64,000 bases of DNA from Geobacteraceae bacterium (GCA_024281055.1 JAMXLF010000099.1:1-64000); one strand, 5' to 3'; numbered from the stretch's first letter, positions 1-8,061 are shown. Program-made: numbers and translations. Notes: a model not told the origin generated them from the letters alone.

Positions 1-145
1 CCTGTATTTTGCAGGAAAAACCAAATGGTACAGCAACACCGTTACGTTGTGGCTTTTATGGATGTACTCGCTCATCCAAACATTTTACGCCGCAAGCGGC
101 GGGGAATTCAACCCGAAGAGATTAAAAGACGGACGTGTGAAACCA

Positions 146-520
146 TCATGCGTGCGCGCCGCTCTTGGTGGCTTCAAAGGCTTCCCGGGCCTTTTGTATG
201 TTTTCAATGCCCTTGAGTTGTTCTCCGAGCCAGACATGGAACATGCGGGCGTTGTCATAATTCATGACGATCCCGGTATCAATGAATCGAACCATGCTGT
301 TTGCCAGATCTTCCGGCTCCACAGCAGTCTCAGGACCGATCCCTCCCTGGAGAGTAACTTCATGGGTCAGAGAGGAGGGGAGTGCGGGGCGCTCCAGGTA
401 GAAATGGACTACCACTTCGCCGCGCGGGGAAATGCCGCCGTGGGCGCCGTTTACATAGGTAGGGTTATAGTTGTAATTGAAGACATACTTGAAGGTGATT
501 TCTGGTTTCTGCTGACTCAT
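146..520 (-). CDS. DUF3467-family hypothetical protein
   Basis: A protein of 124 residues that resembles the small DUF3467 family, whose function is not known. The start chosen is the ATG before SQQKPEITFKYVF; it follows a purine-rich stretch, and the 27 residues upstream in the open frame do not look like protein. The body has the usual pattern of an N-terminal beta-rich part with NYNPTYVNGAHGGISPRGE, followed by a helical C-terminal half. There is no signal peptide or membrane segment. It stands alone, downstream of nrdJ on the same strand with about 120 bp between them. Family assignment is from memory of the sequence pattern. Confidence 0.75.
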   Translation of the reverse strand: MSQQKPEITFKYVFNYNYNPTYVNGAHGGISPRGEVVVHFYLERPALPSSLTHEVTLQGGIGPETAVEPEDLANSMVRFIDTGIVMNYDNARMFHVWLGEQLKGIENIQKAREAFEATKSGAHA

Positions 521-641
521 GTTCCGGTTTCCTTTCGTGATGTAATCGATTGACAGATGCTTCATATACCATGAAATCAGTCTGATGTTCAAGGAGTACA
601 AGAATTAGTCTTCTCGGAGCAGAGCAGCAGACACACAAATA

Positions 642-2357
642 TCAGTCCGCATCTGTAAACTTGACCAGCGTCCCCTTTTTCCCCCCATATCTGAAGACAG
701 TAATACCCTTTACCCCTTTCTCGTACGCCAGCAGATAGGCCCTTGCCACATCCTCCCTGGTCGCCCGCGTCGGCAGATTGATGGTTTTTGAAACCGCATT
801 ATCGGTGTATTCCTGGAAGGCAGCCTGCATTTCGATATGGTCCTCGGCAGGGATTTCCAGGGCTGTCTTGAACAGCCGTCTAACATCGGCGGTCACCCCT
901 TGAATTCCCTTGAGGTTCCCTTTCTGCTTTACTTTCTCGATGAGCCAGTTGGAAACAAAGCCGCGATCACTGGCTATTTTGACGAATAGTTTGTTGATCT
1001 CGATCAGTTCGGTATCGAGCACGAAGCGCTTGTAGGCGATGGCGAAGAGCGGTTCGATGCCGCTGGAGCAATCCGCGATGGTGGAGAGGGTACCGGTCGG
1101 AGCGATAGTGGTTGTGGTGGCGTTTCGCACCCTCGGCATGCCCGGCGCATCATAGATGGAGCCGGCGAAATTGGGAAAGACACCGCGCAGTTCGGCCAGT
1201 TCCGCCGATGCTGTCCGCGATGTATCACGAACAAATTTCATCAGTTTCCGTGCCAGCTCGAAAGCCTTTCGGTGGTTATACGGAATCCCGAGCAGAATCA
1301 ACAGGTCTGCCCAGCCCATTATGCCGAGACCGATTTTCCGGTTTCCCTTATGCATTCTTTCGATGGCTGGAAGCGGGTAGACATTGGCATCTATGGTATC
1401 ATCCAGAAAACGCACGGCTGTCTGGATATCTTCCCTGAGAGATGCATAATCGACCCCACCGTTATGTGCATATCTGGCCACGTTCAGGGAGCCGAGAACG
1501 CATGCTTCGTAGGGGAGCAGAGGTTGCTCGCCGCAGGGGTTGGTGCTTTCGAACGCGCCGATCAGCGGAGTTGGGTTGGCTCGGTTGATCCGGTCGATGA
1601 AAATAATGCCCGGGTCACCACTCTGCCAGGCGCTTGCCACGATTTCATCAAAGACCAGTTTCGCCTTCAGACTGCCAACAACCTTGCCCGAACGGGGATT
1701 GACCAGTTGGTACTCTCCGTCAGAGGCGAGCGCCTCCATGAACGCATCGGTGATCGCTACGGAGATGTTGAAATTGGCAAGCTCCTCAGCATCCCTTTTC
1801 ACCCTGATAAATTCCAGAATGTCGGGATGGTCGACGCGGAGAATCCCCATGTTTGCTCCACGTCGTGCGCCGCCCTGTTTGATTACGTCGGTCGCGGTAT
1901 TGTAGATTTTCATGAATGACACAGGTCCACTGGCAATGCCGCCGGTCGAACGGACGATGTCGGCCTTTGGCCGCAACTGCGAGAATGAAAAACCGGTTCC
2001 GCCGCCACTCTGAAGGATTAACGCCGCATTCTTCAGCATGTCGAAGATGCTCTTCATGGAATCTTCGACCGGCAGTACGAAACAGGCGGCAAGCTGCCCC
2101 TGCGTCTTTCCAGCGTTCATAATGGTGGGAGAATTTGGGAGGAAGCGCAGAGAGGAGGTGATTTCGAAAAACCTCTCCTCCCAGTAAGCAGCGCTGTCAT
2201 GGTAGGTATTTTCAACCTCGGCAATGGACTTAGCTATGCGCCCGAACATTTCGCGCGGGGACTCAATGACCCTGCCGGTTTCGTCCTTGAGCAGATAGCG
2301 GGCTTGCAAAACCTTGAGAGCGTTTTCCGTGAGTTCCATGAATGTAGTATACTTCAC
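642..2357 (-). CDS. nrdJ: Adenosylcobalamin-dependent (class II) ribonucleotide reductase, short form
   Basis: Reduces ribonucleotides to deoxyribonucleotides using adenosylcobalamin to make a thiyl radical. Visible active-site cysteines are C92 (QLAACFVLPVEDS), C275 in NPCGE (thiyl-radical Cys) and C286, 11 residues later as in class II enzymes. The motif GGTGFSFSQLRP follows C92. The protein has 571 residues, shorter than most NrdJ: it has no N-terminal ATP-cone and stops at GKKGTLVKFTDAD, without the C-terminal Cys-pair tail that normally re-reduces the active site. The start may be the GTG at 2357 or the ATG at 2339 (MELTENALKV); neither has a strong Shine-Dalgarno. Divergent from queD across about 100 bp. 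Confidence 0.93.
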   Translation of the reverse strand: MKYTTFMELTENALKVLQARYLLKDETGRVIESPREMFGRIAKSIAEVENTYHDSAAYWEERFFEITSSLRFLPNSPTIMNAGKTQGQLAACFVLPVEDSMKSIFDMLKNAALILQSGGGTGFSFSQLRPKADIVRSTGGIASGPVSFMKIYNTATDVIKQGGARRGANMGILRVDHPDILEFIRVKRDAEELANFNISVAITDAFMEALASDGEYQLVNPRSGKVVGSLKAKLVFDEIVASAWQSGDPGIIFIDRINRANPTPLIGAFESTNPCGEQPLLPYEACVLGSLNVARYAHNGGVDYASLREDIQTAVRFLDDTIDANVYPLPAIERMHKGNRKIGLGIMGWADLLILLGIPYNHRKAFELARKLMKFVRDTSRTASAELAELRGVFPNFAGSIYDAPGMPRVRNATTTTIAPTGTLSTIADCSSGIEPLFAIAYKRFVLDTELIEINKLFVKIASDRGFVSNWLIEKVKQKGNLKGIQGVTADVRRLFKTALEIPAEDHIEMQAAFQEYTDNAVSKTINLPTRATREDVARAYLLAYEKGVKGITVFRYGGKKGTLVKFTDAD

Positions 2358-2456
2358 CCGTCGTCAATTGCATGGAGTTATTGCCTCTTTTGCTGGTTTC
2401 CGCAATTTATTCATGGTAGTATTGATATACAATTTCTTTTCGAAACGGACACCCCC

Positions 2457-2825
2457 ATGTACAGACTGAAAATTCATTCTTCTTTTGCTGCCGCCCATTG
2501 TCTCATTCATTACCAGGGTGAATGTGAAAACCTTCATGGCCATAATTGGAAGGTCGAAGTCGCGGTTACTGCCAGAGAACTTGACAAGGCGGGCCTTGGC
2601 ATCGATTTCAAGGTCCTCAAGACAGAGACCAACAAGCTCCTCAAGACGCTTGACCACAAATATCTCAATGAACTCCCACCGTTCGCGAGCCTATCACCTT
2701 CTTCGGAGAATATTGCCAAGTATCTCTATAACGAACTCGCCGCAATTCTCAACAATGGAAATATCACGGTCGACATGGTGACAGTTTGGGAATCGGACTT
2801 CGCCAGTGCGAGCTATTATGAGTGA
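2457..2825 (+). CDS. queD: 6-carboxy-5,6,7,8-tetrahydropterin synthase QueD
   Basis: Converts 7,8-dihydroneopterin triphosphate to 6-carboxytetrahydropterin, the first committed step to queuosine and 7-deazaguanines. The 122-residue protein has the zinc-binding histidines of the family (FAAAH near residue 13 and HGHNW near residue 30) and the catalytic Cys in GECENLHGH. The start is the ATG before YRLKIHSSF; the longer open frame upstream runs through the divergent promoter region. Its stop overlaps the ATG of queE by 8 nt, so the two are translationally coupled. Length is typical of QueD. Confidence 0.93.
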   Translation: MYRLKIHSSFAAAHCLIHYQGECENLHGHNWKVEVAVTARELDKAGLGIDFKVLKTETNKLLKTLDHKYLNELPPFASLSPSSENIAKYLYNELAAILNNGNITVDMVTVWESDFASASYYE

Positions 2826-3570
2826 CAGATCTGCCGATTTGATCGAACTCTTTTCCTCGATCCAGGGGGAAGGGCTTTTGGTCGGACTCAGACAGGTTTT
2901 TATCCGTTTTCACGGATGCAATCTTTCGTGCGCATATTGTGATACGGAAAGCACTACTCCACCCCAGTACTGCCAGTTAGAAGGAACCCCCGGAAGGCGT
3001 GACTTCACCCGTTCAGCAAACCCGATAGCCTTGGAACGCGTGCTCAAGCTTCTTGAGGGATGGCAGAAGGGTTGGCCGGGAATCAATCACTCCATCAGCA
3101 TCACCGGTGGAGAGCCATTGCTGAATCACGAGATTCTGGTTGACTGGCTTCCAAGACTGCGTGAATTCTTGCCGATCTGCCTGGAAACCAACGGCATTCT
3201 GCCCAAGGCACTTGCACAGGTTATTTCCTGTGTCGAATACGTCAGTATGGACATAAAACTGCCATCCTCCTGTGGCAGTGAAACCAAGTGGGAGCAGCAC
3301 CGGGATTTTCTTGGCATCGCCTCTAGGAAAAACGTTTTCGTCAAGACTGTAATCGACAATACAACGGAAGAGTGGGAGATCGTGCGCACTTGCGAAATTA
3401 TTGCAGAAGTTGCCAAAGAAATTCCCCTCATTCTTCAACCGGTTACTCGCATGGATGGAACCGTAGGAATTACTGCCCTGAAAATGCTCGAACTCCAGGA
3501 AACAGCTAGTGGCCTCCTTGTAGAAGTACGCGTCATCCCGCAAACGCACAAGTTTATCGGACAACTCTGA
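2818..3570 (+). CDS. queE: 7-carboxy-7-deazaguanine synthase QueE (radical SAM)
   Basis: Radical-SAM enzyme that contracts 6-carboxytetrahydropterin to 7-carboxy-7-deazaguanine. The CxxxCxxC cluster motif is CNLSCAYC near residue 33, preceded by FSSIQGEG and VFIRFHGC, which are typical of QueE; SITGGEPLL follows near residue 100. It has 250 residues. The start is the ATG inside the end of queD (MSDRSADLIELF). The stop codon shares one base with the start of the creatininase-family gene, so queD, queE and the third gene form one operon. QueC and a GTP cyclohydrolase are not in the window. Confidence 0.93.
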   Translation: MSDRSADLIELFSSIQGEGLLVGLRQVFIRFHGCNLSCAYCDTESTTPPQYCQLEGTPGRRDFTRSANPIALERVLKLLEGWQKGWPGINHSISITGGEPLLNHEILVDWLPRLREFLPICLETNGILPKALAQVISCVEYVSMDIKLPSSCGSETKWEQHRDFLGIASRKNVFVKTVIDNTTEEWEIVRTCEIIAEVAKEIPLILQPVTRMDGTVGITALKMLELQETASGLLVEVRVIPQTHKFIGQL

Positions 3571-4301
3571 TGATAATTGAAGAGATGACCATGGCCGAAT
3601 TTTTCGAGGGGCTGAAACTCACCCGCACCGTCTATATTCCGTTCGGCTCTATTGAGGAACACGGCTCTCATCTTCCGCTATCAACGGATACCATACAAGC
3701 TTACGAGGTAGGGAAAAAAGCTGCCCGGCGCATTCCTCTCTTCGTCGCGCCACCAATTCATTACGGTAATTGTCGTTCCACTTCCTGTCACCCCGGGACC
3801 ATTTCCATCTCGACAGCCACCCTCAAGGGGTTGCTAAAGGACTTGATCCGTTCTTTCCGCGCTCAAGGGCTGAAAAATTTCATCGTGCTCTCCGGCCATG
3901 CCGGCGGTGCTCACTGCATGGCCCTCCAGGATGCCGGCGAGGAGCTAATTGTCGAGTTTGCCGACATAACGGTAGCAGTGGTCACTGAATTCAATCTGGC
4001 TAAAGACGCGGGTAGAGAGATTATCGTTACCTCTGGGGATGCCCATGCCGGGGAAATTGAAACATCCCGAATAATGCATACTCACCCACACTTGGTAAAG
4101 GGAAAGGGGGAAAGGGAATTTCCCCAGTTTCCCCGCGGAATCCTGGTGAGAAACAAGCGAAATTTCTGGCCGAATGGTGTCTGGGGTGACCCTACGCAAG
4201 CAACTCCGGAAAAAGGGCGCCTACTGGAAGAACATATAGTCGACGAAATTGTCAATCTGGCCTTGGGACTGACGAACTTTCAAGAGGAACAAATTGAATA
4301 G
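3570..4301 (+). CDS. Creatininase-family amidohydrolase
   Basis: A 243-residue metal-dependent amidohydrolase of the creatininase family. Metal-site motifs are clear: SIEEHGSHLPLSTDT near residue 28, SGHAGGAH near residue 108, and DAHAGEIETS near residue 155. Members include creatinine amidohydrolase, MftE and the archaeal FAPy deformylase ArfB; the true substrate here is not known. It overlaps queE by one base (TGATG), so it is probably made with QueD and QueE and may act on a related pterin or pyrimidine intermediate, but that is inference. The last gene before the prophage. Confidence 0.85.
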   Translation: MIIEEMTMAEFFEGLKLTRTVYIPFGSIEEHGSHLPLSTDTIQAYEVGKKAARRIPLFVAPPIHYGNCRSTSCHPGTISISTATLKGLLKDLIRSFRAQGLKNFIVLSGHAGGAHCMALQDAGEELIVEFADITVAVVTEFNLAKDAGREIIVTSGDAHAGEIETSRIMHTHPHLVKGKGEREFPQFPRGILVRNKRNFWPNGVWGDPTQATPEKGRLLEEHIVDEIVNLALGLTNFQEEQIE

Positions 4302-4331
4302 GATGGCATCAGTGTGTTACCCAAATCAGTG

Positions 4332-4359
4332 TACTTACATAATATATCTTGTGTTTTTT
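4332..4359. other. Left prophage attachment site, dif-like core
   Basis: 28-bp Xer-like layout: an 11-bp arm ending CATAA, the 6-bp centre TATATC, and an 11-bp arm starting TTGTG. Its 14-bp core ACATAATATATCTT (4337-4350) is repeated in the same direction at 11927-11940, at the other end of the phage. The CATAA/TTATG inverted arms around 6 bp match the general dif plan of XerC/XerD sites. Assignment as a true dif is inference. Confidence 0.7.
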
Positions 4360-4369
4360 TATGAGACAT
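4337..4369 (-). pseudogene. 5' piece of a phage gene split by integration
   Basis: Start of an open frame, MSHKKTQDI, running leftwards into the attachment core. GGAG with 7-nt spacing lies before its ATG. In the integrated state the frame passes into host DNA and no longer makes the phage protein. Joined across the core to 11732-11932, it gives an uninterrupted 75-residue frame; the other piece has no start codon of its own. Confidence 0.7.
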
Positions 4370-4583
4370 TAGCCAACTCCGGATTAATGGAACAGACCTT
4401 ATGTCGTGAAGCGTGAGCGACACGCGAACGAGTATTCAAAAAACGGGCAGAGTGTATAATTTGCTCAGCAAGCTTGATAACATCGTCGCTGATATCAGCA
4501 GGAATAACCGCCACCACACGCACACGACCATCGGAAAGGGCTTCAATCTTCTCTATATGGTCATACATGAAAGGACGCATCAT
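4359..4583 (-). CDS. Small phage protein of unknown function
   Basis: A protein of 73 or 74 residues (MRPFMYDHIEKIEALSDG ...). Two adjacent ATG codons follow GGGG; the second (4580) has the better spacing, so residues 1-2 are uncertain. No known domain is recognised; it looks like a small soluble alpha/beta protein. Its stop codon lies beside the attachment site. In the circular phage the ATG of the split gene (4367-4369) would overlap its end, so the two would be coupled. It is divergent from the repressor across the operator region, which fits an early phage transcript running towards the replication gene. Confidence 0.6.
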   Translation of the reverse strand: MMRPFMYDHIEKIEALSDGRVRVVAVIPADISDDVIKLAEQIIHSARFLNTRSRVAHASRHKVCSINPELANVS

Positions 4584-4592
4584 TATCCCCCT

Positions 4593-4626
4593 ATAATATG
4601 CGCCAGATAATATGCGCAGCCGCATA
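4593..4626. promoter_or_regulatory. Repressor operator region between divergent phage genes
   Basis: Two direct copies of ATAATATGCGC (4593-4603 and 4607-4617), 14 bp apart. The second is part of a perfect inverted repeat TATGCG-CAGC-CGCATA (4611-4626). It lies between the divergent small phage gene and the XRE regulator gene, where a phage repressor would bind. The regulator is the obvious candidate to bind here, but that is inference. Confidence 0.65.
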
Positions 4627-4661
4627 ATGTTGTCAACACTTTTTTGCAAGGAGGCTAAAAA

Positions 4662-4874
4662 ATGATTGAAGCTTTTATGCGAGAACTACGGCAACAAGGA
4701 TTTACACAAGACAGAATTGCAGAAATGACGGGAATAAATCAGGCAAACATCAGCAGACTGTTCAGGGGAAGCGAACCGAACGCGAGTACTCTTATAAAAT
4801 TGGCCGAGGCTTTCAACGTGACAACAGACCACATATTAGGAAGAGATAAAGCGGAAAAAAAGAAAGCAGCGTAG
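4662..4874 (+). CDS. XRE-family helix-turn-helix regulator, probable phage repressor
   Basis: A 70-residue DNA-binding protein made almost wholly of one HTH_XRE domain: QQGFTQDRIAEMTGINQANI then SRLFRGSEPNASTLIKLAEA, ending in a lysine-rich tail. A strong AAGGAGG lies 7 nt before the ATG. It is the first gene of the plus-strand arm and is divergent from the phage's main transcription units, with repeat operators just upstream. By position and type it likely controls phage gene expression; whether it represses or activates is not shown. Confidence 0.85.
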   Translation: MIEAFMRELRQQGFTQDRIAEMTGINQANISRLFRGSEPNASTLIKLAEAFNVTTDHILGRDKAEKKKAA

Positions 4875-4914
4875 CATAATGTAATCATTTGTGATTTAAA
4901 ACAGGGGAGGGGAA

Positions 4915-5226
4915 ATGCAGCCAGAACATGCCTTTGCAGCAGTAGCGGGAATGGGAATACTCTTTTTTCTATTCATGGCAGCACTCGTTATAATGTGGAT
5001 TGCATCATTGATCGACGTGATAACAAGCGATTTTCAAAACCCGAACAATAAAACGATGTGGATACTGCTACTACTTTTCCTGGCACCGCTTGCTACCGTG
5101 CTTTACTTGATAATAGGAACAGGACAAAAAGTACCAAAGAAAGCACCAGAAAGAAGACCGGTAGAAAAACGCCCACAGCAAAAAAAAGAAGAGGTTATTT
5201 CACGAAATGGAGAATGGAAGTTCTAA
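4915..5226 (+). CDS. Small membrane protein, PLDc_N-like
   Basis: A 103-residue protein with two hydrophobic helices (about residues 12-36 and 47-66) and a basic, charged tail (KKAPERRPVEKRPQQKKEE). The helix pair with DVITSDFQNPNNKTMWILLL resembles the PLDc_N (phospholipase D-nuclease N-terminal) type of small membrane proteins. GGGGAGGGG precedes the ATG. It follows the repressor gene by 40 nt and is probably co-transcribed with it. Its role in the phage is not known; a membrane role in assembly or superinfection is possible. Confidence 0.65.
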   Translation: MQPEHAFAAVAGMGILFFLFMAALVIMWIASLIDVITSDFQNPNNKTMWILLLLFLAPLATVLYLIIGTGQKVPKKAPERRPVEKRPQQKKEEVISRNGEWKF

Positions 5227-5258
5227 CCCACCACGCTTCCGCGCAAAACTTTCCTGAC

Positions 5259-5340
5259 CTATCCCCAATGAGCTTGCCGGGACTCCCTTGCCTGTTGTGT
5301 GGGCGACTCGCCCCGGCAAAACGCACCTCATTGGGGATAG
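5259..5340. repeat. Nested inverted repeats between convergent phage genes
   Basis: A perfect 14-bp inverted repeat, CTATCCCCAATGAG (5259-5272) and its complement (5327-5340), encloses a second perfect 8-bp pair (5274-5281 with 5312-5319) and a small GGGCG/CGCCC hairpin (5301-5313). It fills the only gap between the plus-strand arm and zot. Filamentous phages carry structured packaging and origin signals in such gaps; it could also act as a two-way terminator. Confidence 0.75.
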
Positions 5341-5350
5341 CTCGCAACAG

Positions 5351-6373
5351 TTAATACGTGTACTCCCGCACTTTCAGGGCAGAATACGGAATCTTCCATT
5401 TCATATTGGTCATATGTGTCTGACCCTTGCGATCTGTCCAGGTCCAGAACTGAGCAGGCCCTGACGGTTTTTGCGACATACCCAGCATTACCGATGACAC
5501 ATTGCGGAACGAGGGAAGAGGGGAAGGGGCAGGCGGGACAGGAGGCGGAGGAAGGGGAACACGAACGGATGCAGACGAATGAACCCCTTGCACCTGGGCA
5601 TGAGGTTTCACAGCAATTCCATTCATCATAGGTTGTTGCTTGACGGCCTTGCTTGCCCCGAAAACGTCACCCTTCGCAAATGTAGACTTCTTGAAGAACA
5701 AAAACGCCGTCAGCACCAGCAGCACAGGAATGATGAAAAAGACCGGATGACGAAGAATGTTGACATGAGACTGGAAATCGACTTCCCCGCCTGCTTCCTT
5801 GGTGTAACTCTTGTAGCAATGGTAATAGCGATCATCCATAACCATGGTTTTGGAGGCTAGTGGCTTGCCATCGTGACTGTCACCGGTGTAGGTATACCGC
5901 AGGAACTGCTTTTTGATGAGGGAGCCAAAAAAGTTATTCTTCCGATAAAAATAGGTCCACTCGATCAGACTCCGCACATGTGAATCCACCTTGCCAATAT
6001 CTTGAGTTATGAGCAGAATATTATAACCGTGAAGACGGTGCGTACTGGCATTGCTGGCAAAATCCTTGTTTTCCGGCTTGTCCCAATTGCGATTGTTAAT
6101 GAGCTTATGAACCTCGTCGATGATGATAAACGACCCATCAGGGCAATTCTCCCAATATCTGAGCAGCTTTTCATCCTCAACATGATGAAACAGATCATCG
6201 AATGCATCAATTTCAAGGCCCGAGAGAGAACGTATTGCCTCCTTGCACTCATCATCACCCATGCCGTTGATGTTGGTATAGACCCGCCGTCCCATGCGCA
6301 GGTTTGCCACAACACGCTTGACAGCCTCAAGTGTTTTGCAGCTCCCAGGTGTACCGGCATAACAGACAATCAT
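5351..6373 (-). CDS. Zot-domain phage assembly ATPase (pI-like)
   Basis: Inner-membrane ATPase that drives assembly and export of filamentous phage. The 340-residue protein starts with a P-loop (AGTPGSCKT, residues 6-14), has a Walker B-like SFIIIDEVHK near residue 81, and a single hydrophobic helix near residues 207-228 (PVFFIIPVLLVLTAFLFF) followed by a proline-rich periplasmic part. This order is that of Zot/pI proteins. It is the last gene of the minus-strand morphogenesis block and lies 4 nt after the DUF2523 gene. The proline-rich stretch near residues 270-290 is of low complexity. Confidence 0.93.
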   Translation of the reverse strand: MIVCYAGTPGSCKTLEAVKRVVANLRMGRRVYTNINGMGDDECKEAIRSLSGLEIDAFDDLFHHVEDEKLLRYWENCPDGSFIIIDEVHKLINNRNWDKPENKDFASNASTHRLHGYNILLITQDIGKVDSHVRSLIEWTYFYRKNNFFGSLIKKQFLRYTYTGDSHDGKPLASKTMVMDDRYYHCYKSYTKEAGGEVDFQSHVNILRHPVFFIIPVLLVLTAFLFFKKSTFAKGDVFGASKAVKQQPMMNGIAVKPHAQVQGVHSSASVRVPLPPPPVPPAPSPLPSFRNVSSVMLGMSQKPSGPAQFWTWTDRKGQTHMTNMKWKIPYSALKVREYTY

Positions 6374-6376
6374 GAT

Positions 6377-6694
6377 CTATACCCTCGTGAACTCAGCAGG
6401 AATGAGATTGATTAACATGCGGATACTCATTGCACCGGCCAGCATGACAACACATTGAGGAATACCAATGGCGTCGATGAAATAGATCAACTGCGGGGGA
6501 AGATCAGACCATTTCGCCGCATAGCTAACCGCAAAAGAGCCGACGTCTATAGCTGTAAAAATAGTTTGTATGGCAGTAAGAAGGCCATCGAAAGCATAAT
6601 ATAGCGCAGACTTGAGAACAAACAGAACGCCGTCTAAGCACCATTTGAGAATAGCAACAAAGAAGGCGACCATTGCATTGAAAAAAGCTGTCAT
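6377..6694 (-). CDS. DUF2523-family minor coat protein (pVI-like)
   Basis: A 105-residue, strongly hydrophobic protein with three predicted membrane helices, as in the DUF2523 family found between the adsorption protein and Zot genes of many inoviruses. The start is the ATG before TAFFNAMVAFFVAILKW, preceded by AAGGGGGG; it overlaps the stop of the pIII-like gene by ATGA. By family and position it is the pVI-type protein that caps the virion together with pIII. The longer reading upstream (MCCVCVL...) overlaps the previous gene and is rejected. Confidence 0.85.
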   Translation of the reverse strand: MTAFFNAMVAFFVAILKWCLDGVLFVLKSALYYAFDGLLTAIQTIFTAIDVGSFAVSYAAKWSDLPPQLIYFIDAIGIPQCVVMLAGAMSIRMLINLIPAEFTRV

Positions 6695-8061
6695 CCAGAC
6701 CCCCCTTTGAGGACAATAATCTTGACACAATACACAGACACAACACAAAGCAACACAGATTTTATGATAGCAAGAGCAGCTGCATACTTAGAGAGATCAA
6801 AAGATTGAGTACCGTAACTCCCCATGTTGATTGAATATACACTTGTATCAGAAGAGGGCAAAACCCCCATAATTTGTTGAGGAAGGCCGAAAAGGGAACT
6901 TTGCTTCATTGCGTTAATAAACTTTGTCACACGGTCGCCAAAATCAAGCTTGGAGCCGTCACCATAAGGACCAGGAATATTACCGCCATACGTCCCGGTA
7001 TCCTTTGTATTGCCGGATGAGTAATTACCGAAGCCAGTCCCACCGCTGCCACCAGAACCACCGGTTCCGCCAGTCCCACCAGTGCCACCAGTCCCACCAC
7101 CAGTATTACCACCCGTACCACCAGTACCGCCACCAGACGCAATGAAATCACCCACCTGTGAGTTTGTAGCAACAGACGAAGATGGGCCATAGGAAGAACC
7201 ACCATCAACACTTAAAGGGTCATTAGAATCATAAAAATGCACAATGTTTGGATAACCATGAATCAAATCATCAACCTCGCCCGTGTAACTAGGAAACAAA
7301 TCACGCGTCAAAGGGTCAGTTGTCTTTGGAATAAACTTGTCAGGGTCAGCAGGAGTAACAGGCGGTTGAGTAGTACCACCATCAACAGGATATTCTGTCA
7401 TATCCCACCAAGGCGAGCCACGATCTTGCGAAACAGTATAAATACCAATATGTGCACCATTACGAAGGCCAATAATAGCAGCAGGCGTGGAACTGATATA
7501 ATTTCTTGCAATATAAGAAGGCACACCAGTTATATGATAAAACATACCCGCGTCAGTTTTCACGATCGTACCAGACCCGAAGCCTTGTGCATTACCAGAG
7601 TTAACATCATTTTTATCAATATAACCCTTATCCTGCATTGCTGATGCTAAACCAGGGAAACGAGCACGTGAAGCAGAATCAGCAAGGACAGCGGCCTGTG
7701 CGTCCCTATAACCGACACCCGCAGTAATATCTTTTGACTTAACTGTATAATCAGGTAAGTCAACCCAAGTAACATTAGCTTTCCTACCTAAATCACCGGT
7801 AGTTGCAACTTTTGTATCACCGTTATTAAATGTTTTAAGACCTAAACCCAGAGCCATGTTTGCAGCTATTCCCATTTGAGAGTTAGGCGTTAACATCATC
7901 GCCAGACCTACCAAGGCACCGAAATCAACAACGCCGTTATTAAAATACTGACCGGCAATTTTGTCGAATGTGATGATATCGCCAACACTGAAAGCATATG
8001 AATTTATAGGCAGACAAAAAAGACTGAGAATTAATAATATTGTGATAACAATGCGTCTCAT
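6691..8061 (-). CDS. Phage adsorption protein, pIII-like, with glycine-rich linker
   Basis: A 456-residue protein with an N-terminal signal peptide (RRIVITILLILSLFCLPI, cleavage near AYA/AFS), a globular receptor-binding part, a glycine/threonine linker of about 35 residues made of GGTGG units (about residues 312-346), and a C-terminal membrane anchor (ALAIIKSVLLCVVSVYCVKI). This is the plan of filamentous phage pIII, which binds the host pilus and TolA. The repeated codons give a visible direct repeat at about 7030-7135. It overlaps both neighbours by ATGA. The host receptor could be the type IV pili encoded at 57-58 kb, but that is inference. Confidence 0.88.
   Translation of the reverse strand: MRRIVITILLILSLFCLPINSYAFSVGDIITFDKIAGQYFNNGVVDFGALVGLAMMLTPNSQMGIAANMALGLGLKTFNNGDTKVATTGDLGRKANVTWVDLPDYTVKSKDITAGVGYRDAQAAVLADSASRARFPGLASAMQDKGYIDKNDVNSGNAQGFGSGTIVKTDAGMFYHITGVPSYIARNYISSTPAAIIGLRNGAHIGIYTVSQDRGSPWWDMTEYPVDGGTTQPPVTPADPDKFIPKTTDPLTRDLFPSYTGEVDDLIHGYPNIVHFYDSNDPLSVDGGSSYGPSSSVATNSQVGDFIASGGGTGGTGGNTGGGTGGTGGTGGTGGSGGSGGTGFGNYSSGNTKDTGTYGGNIPGPYGDGSKLDFGDRVTKFINAMKQSSLFGLPQQIMGVLPSSDTSVYSINMGSYGTQSFDLSKYAAALAIIKSVLLCVVSVYCVKIIVLKGGSG

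Noticed and set aside
1-145. Possible gene on the plus strand at the left edge (reads LYFAGKTKWYSNTV ...)
   Set aside because: The open frame continues antisense through the whole DUF3467 gene and has no clear start or ribosome site; a small CGCCGC/GCGGCG hairpin at 88-101 has no good T run. Nothing supported here.
2358-2456. Possible preQ1 riboswitch before queD
   Set aside because: The short divergent gap has no convincing preQ1 hairpin or conserved loop; only weak promoter-like TATACA is visible.
4584-4649. N-terminal extension of the small phage gene to an upstream ATG
   Set aside because: The extension would code through the operator repeats and lacks a ribosome site; GGGG lies before the ATG pair at 4580-4583.
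7020-7140. Short direct repeats that look like a minisatellite or array
   Set aside because: They are the codons of the glycine-rich linker of the pIII-like protein (GGTGG units), in frame, without spacers.
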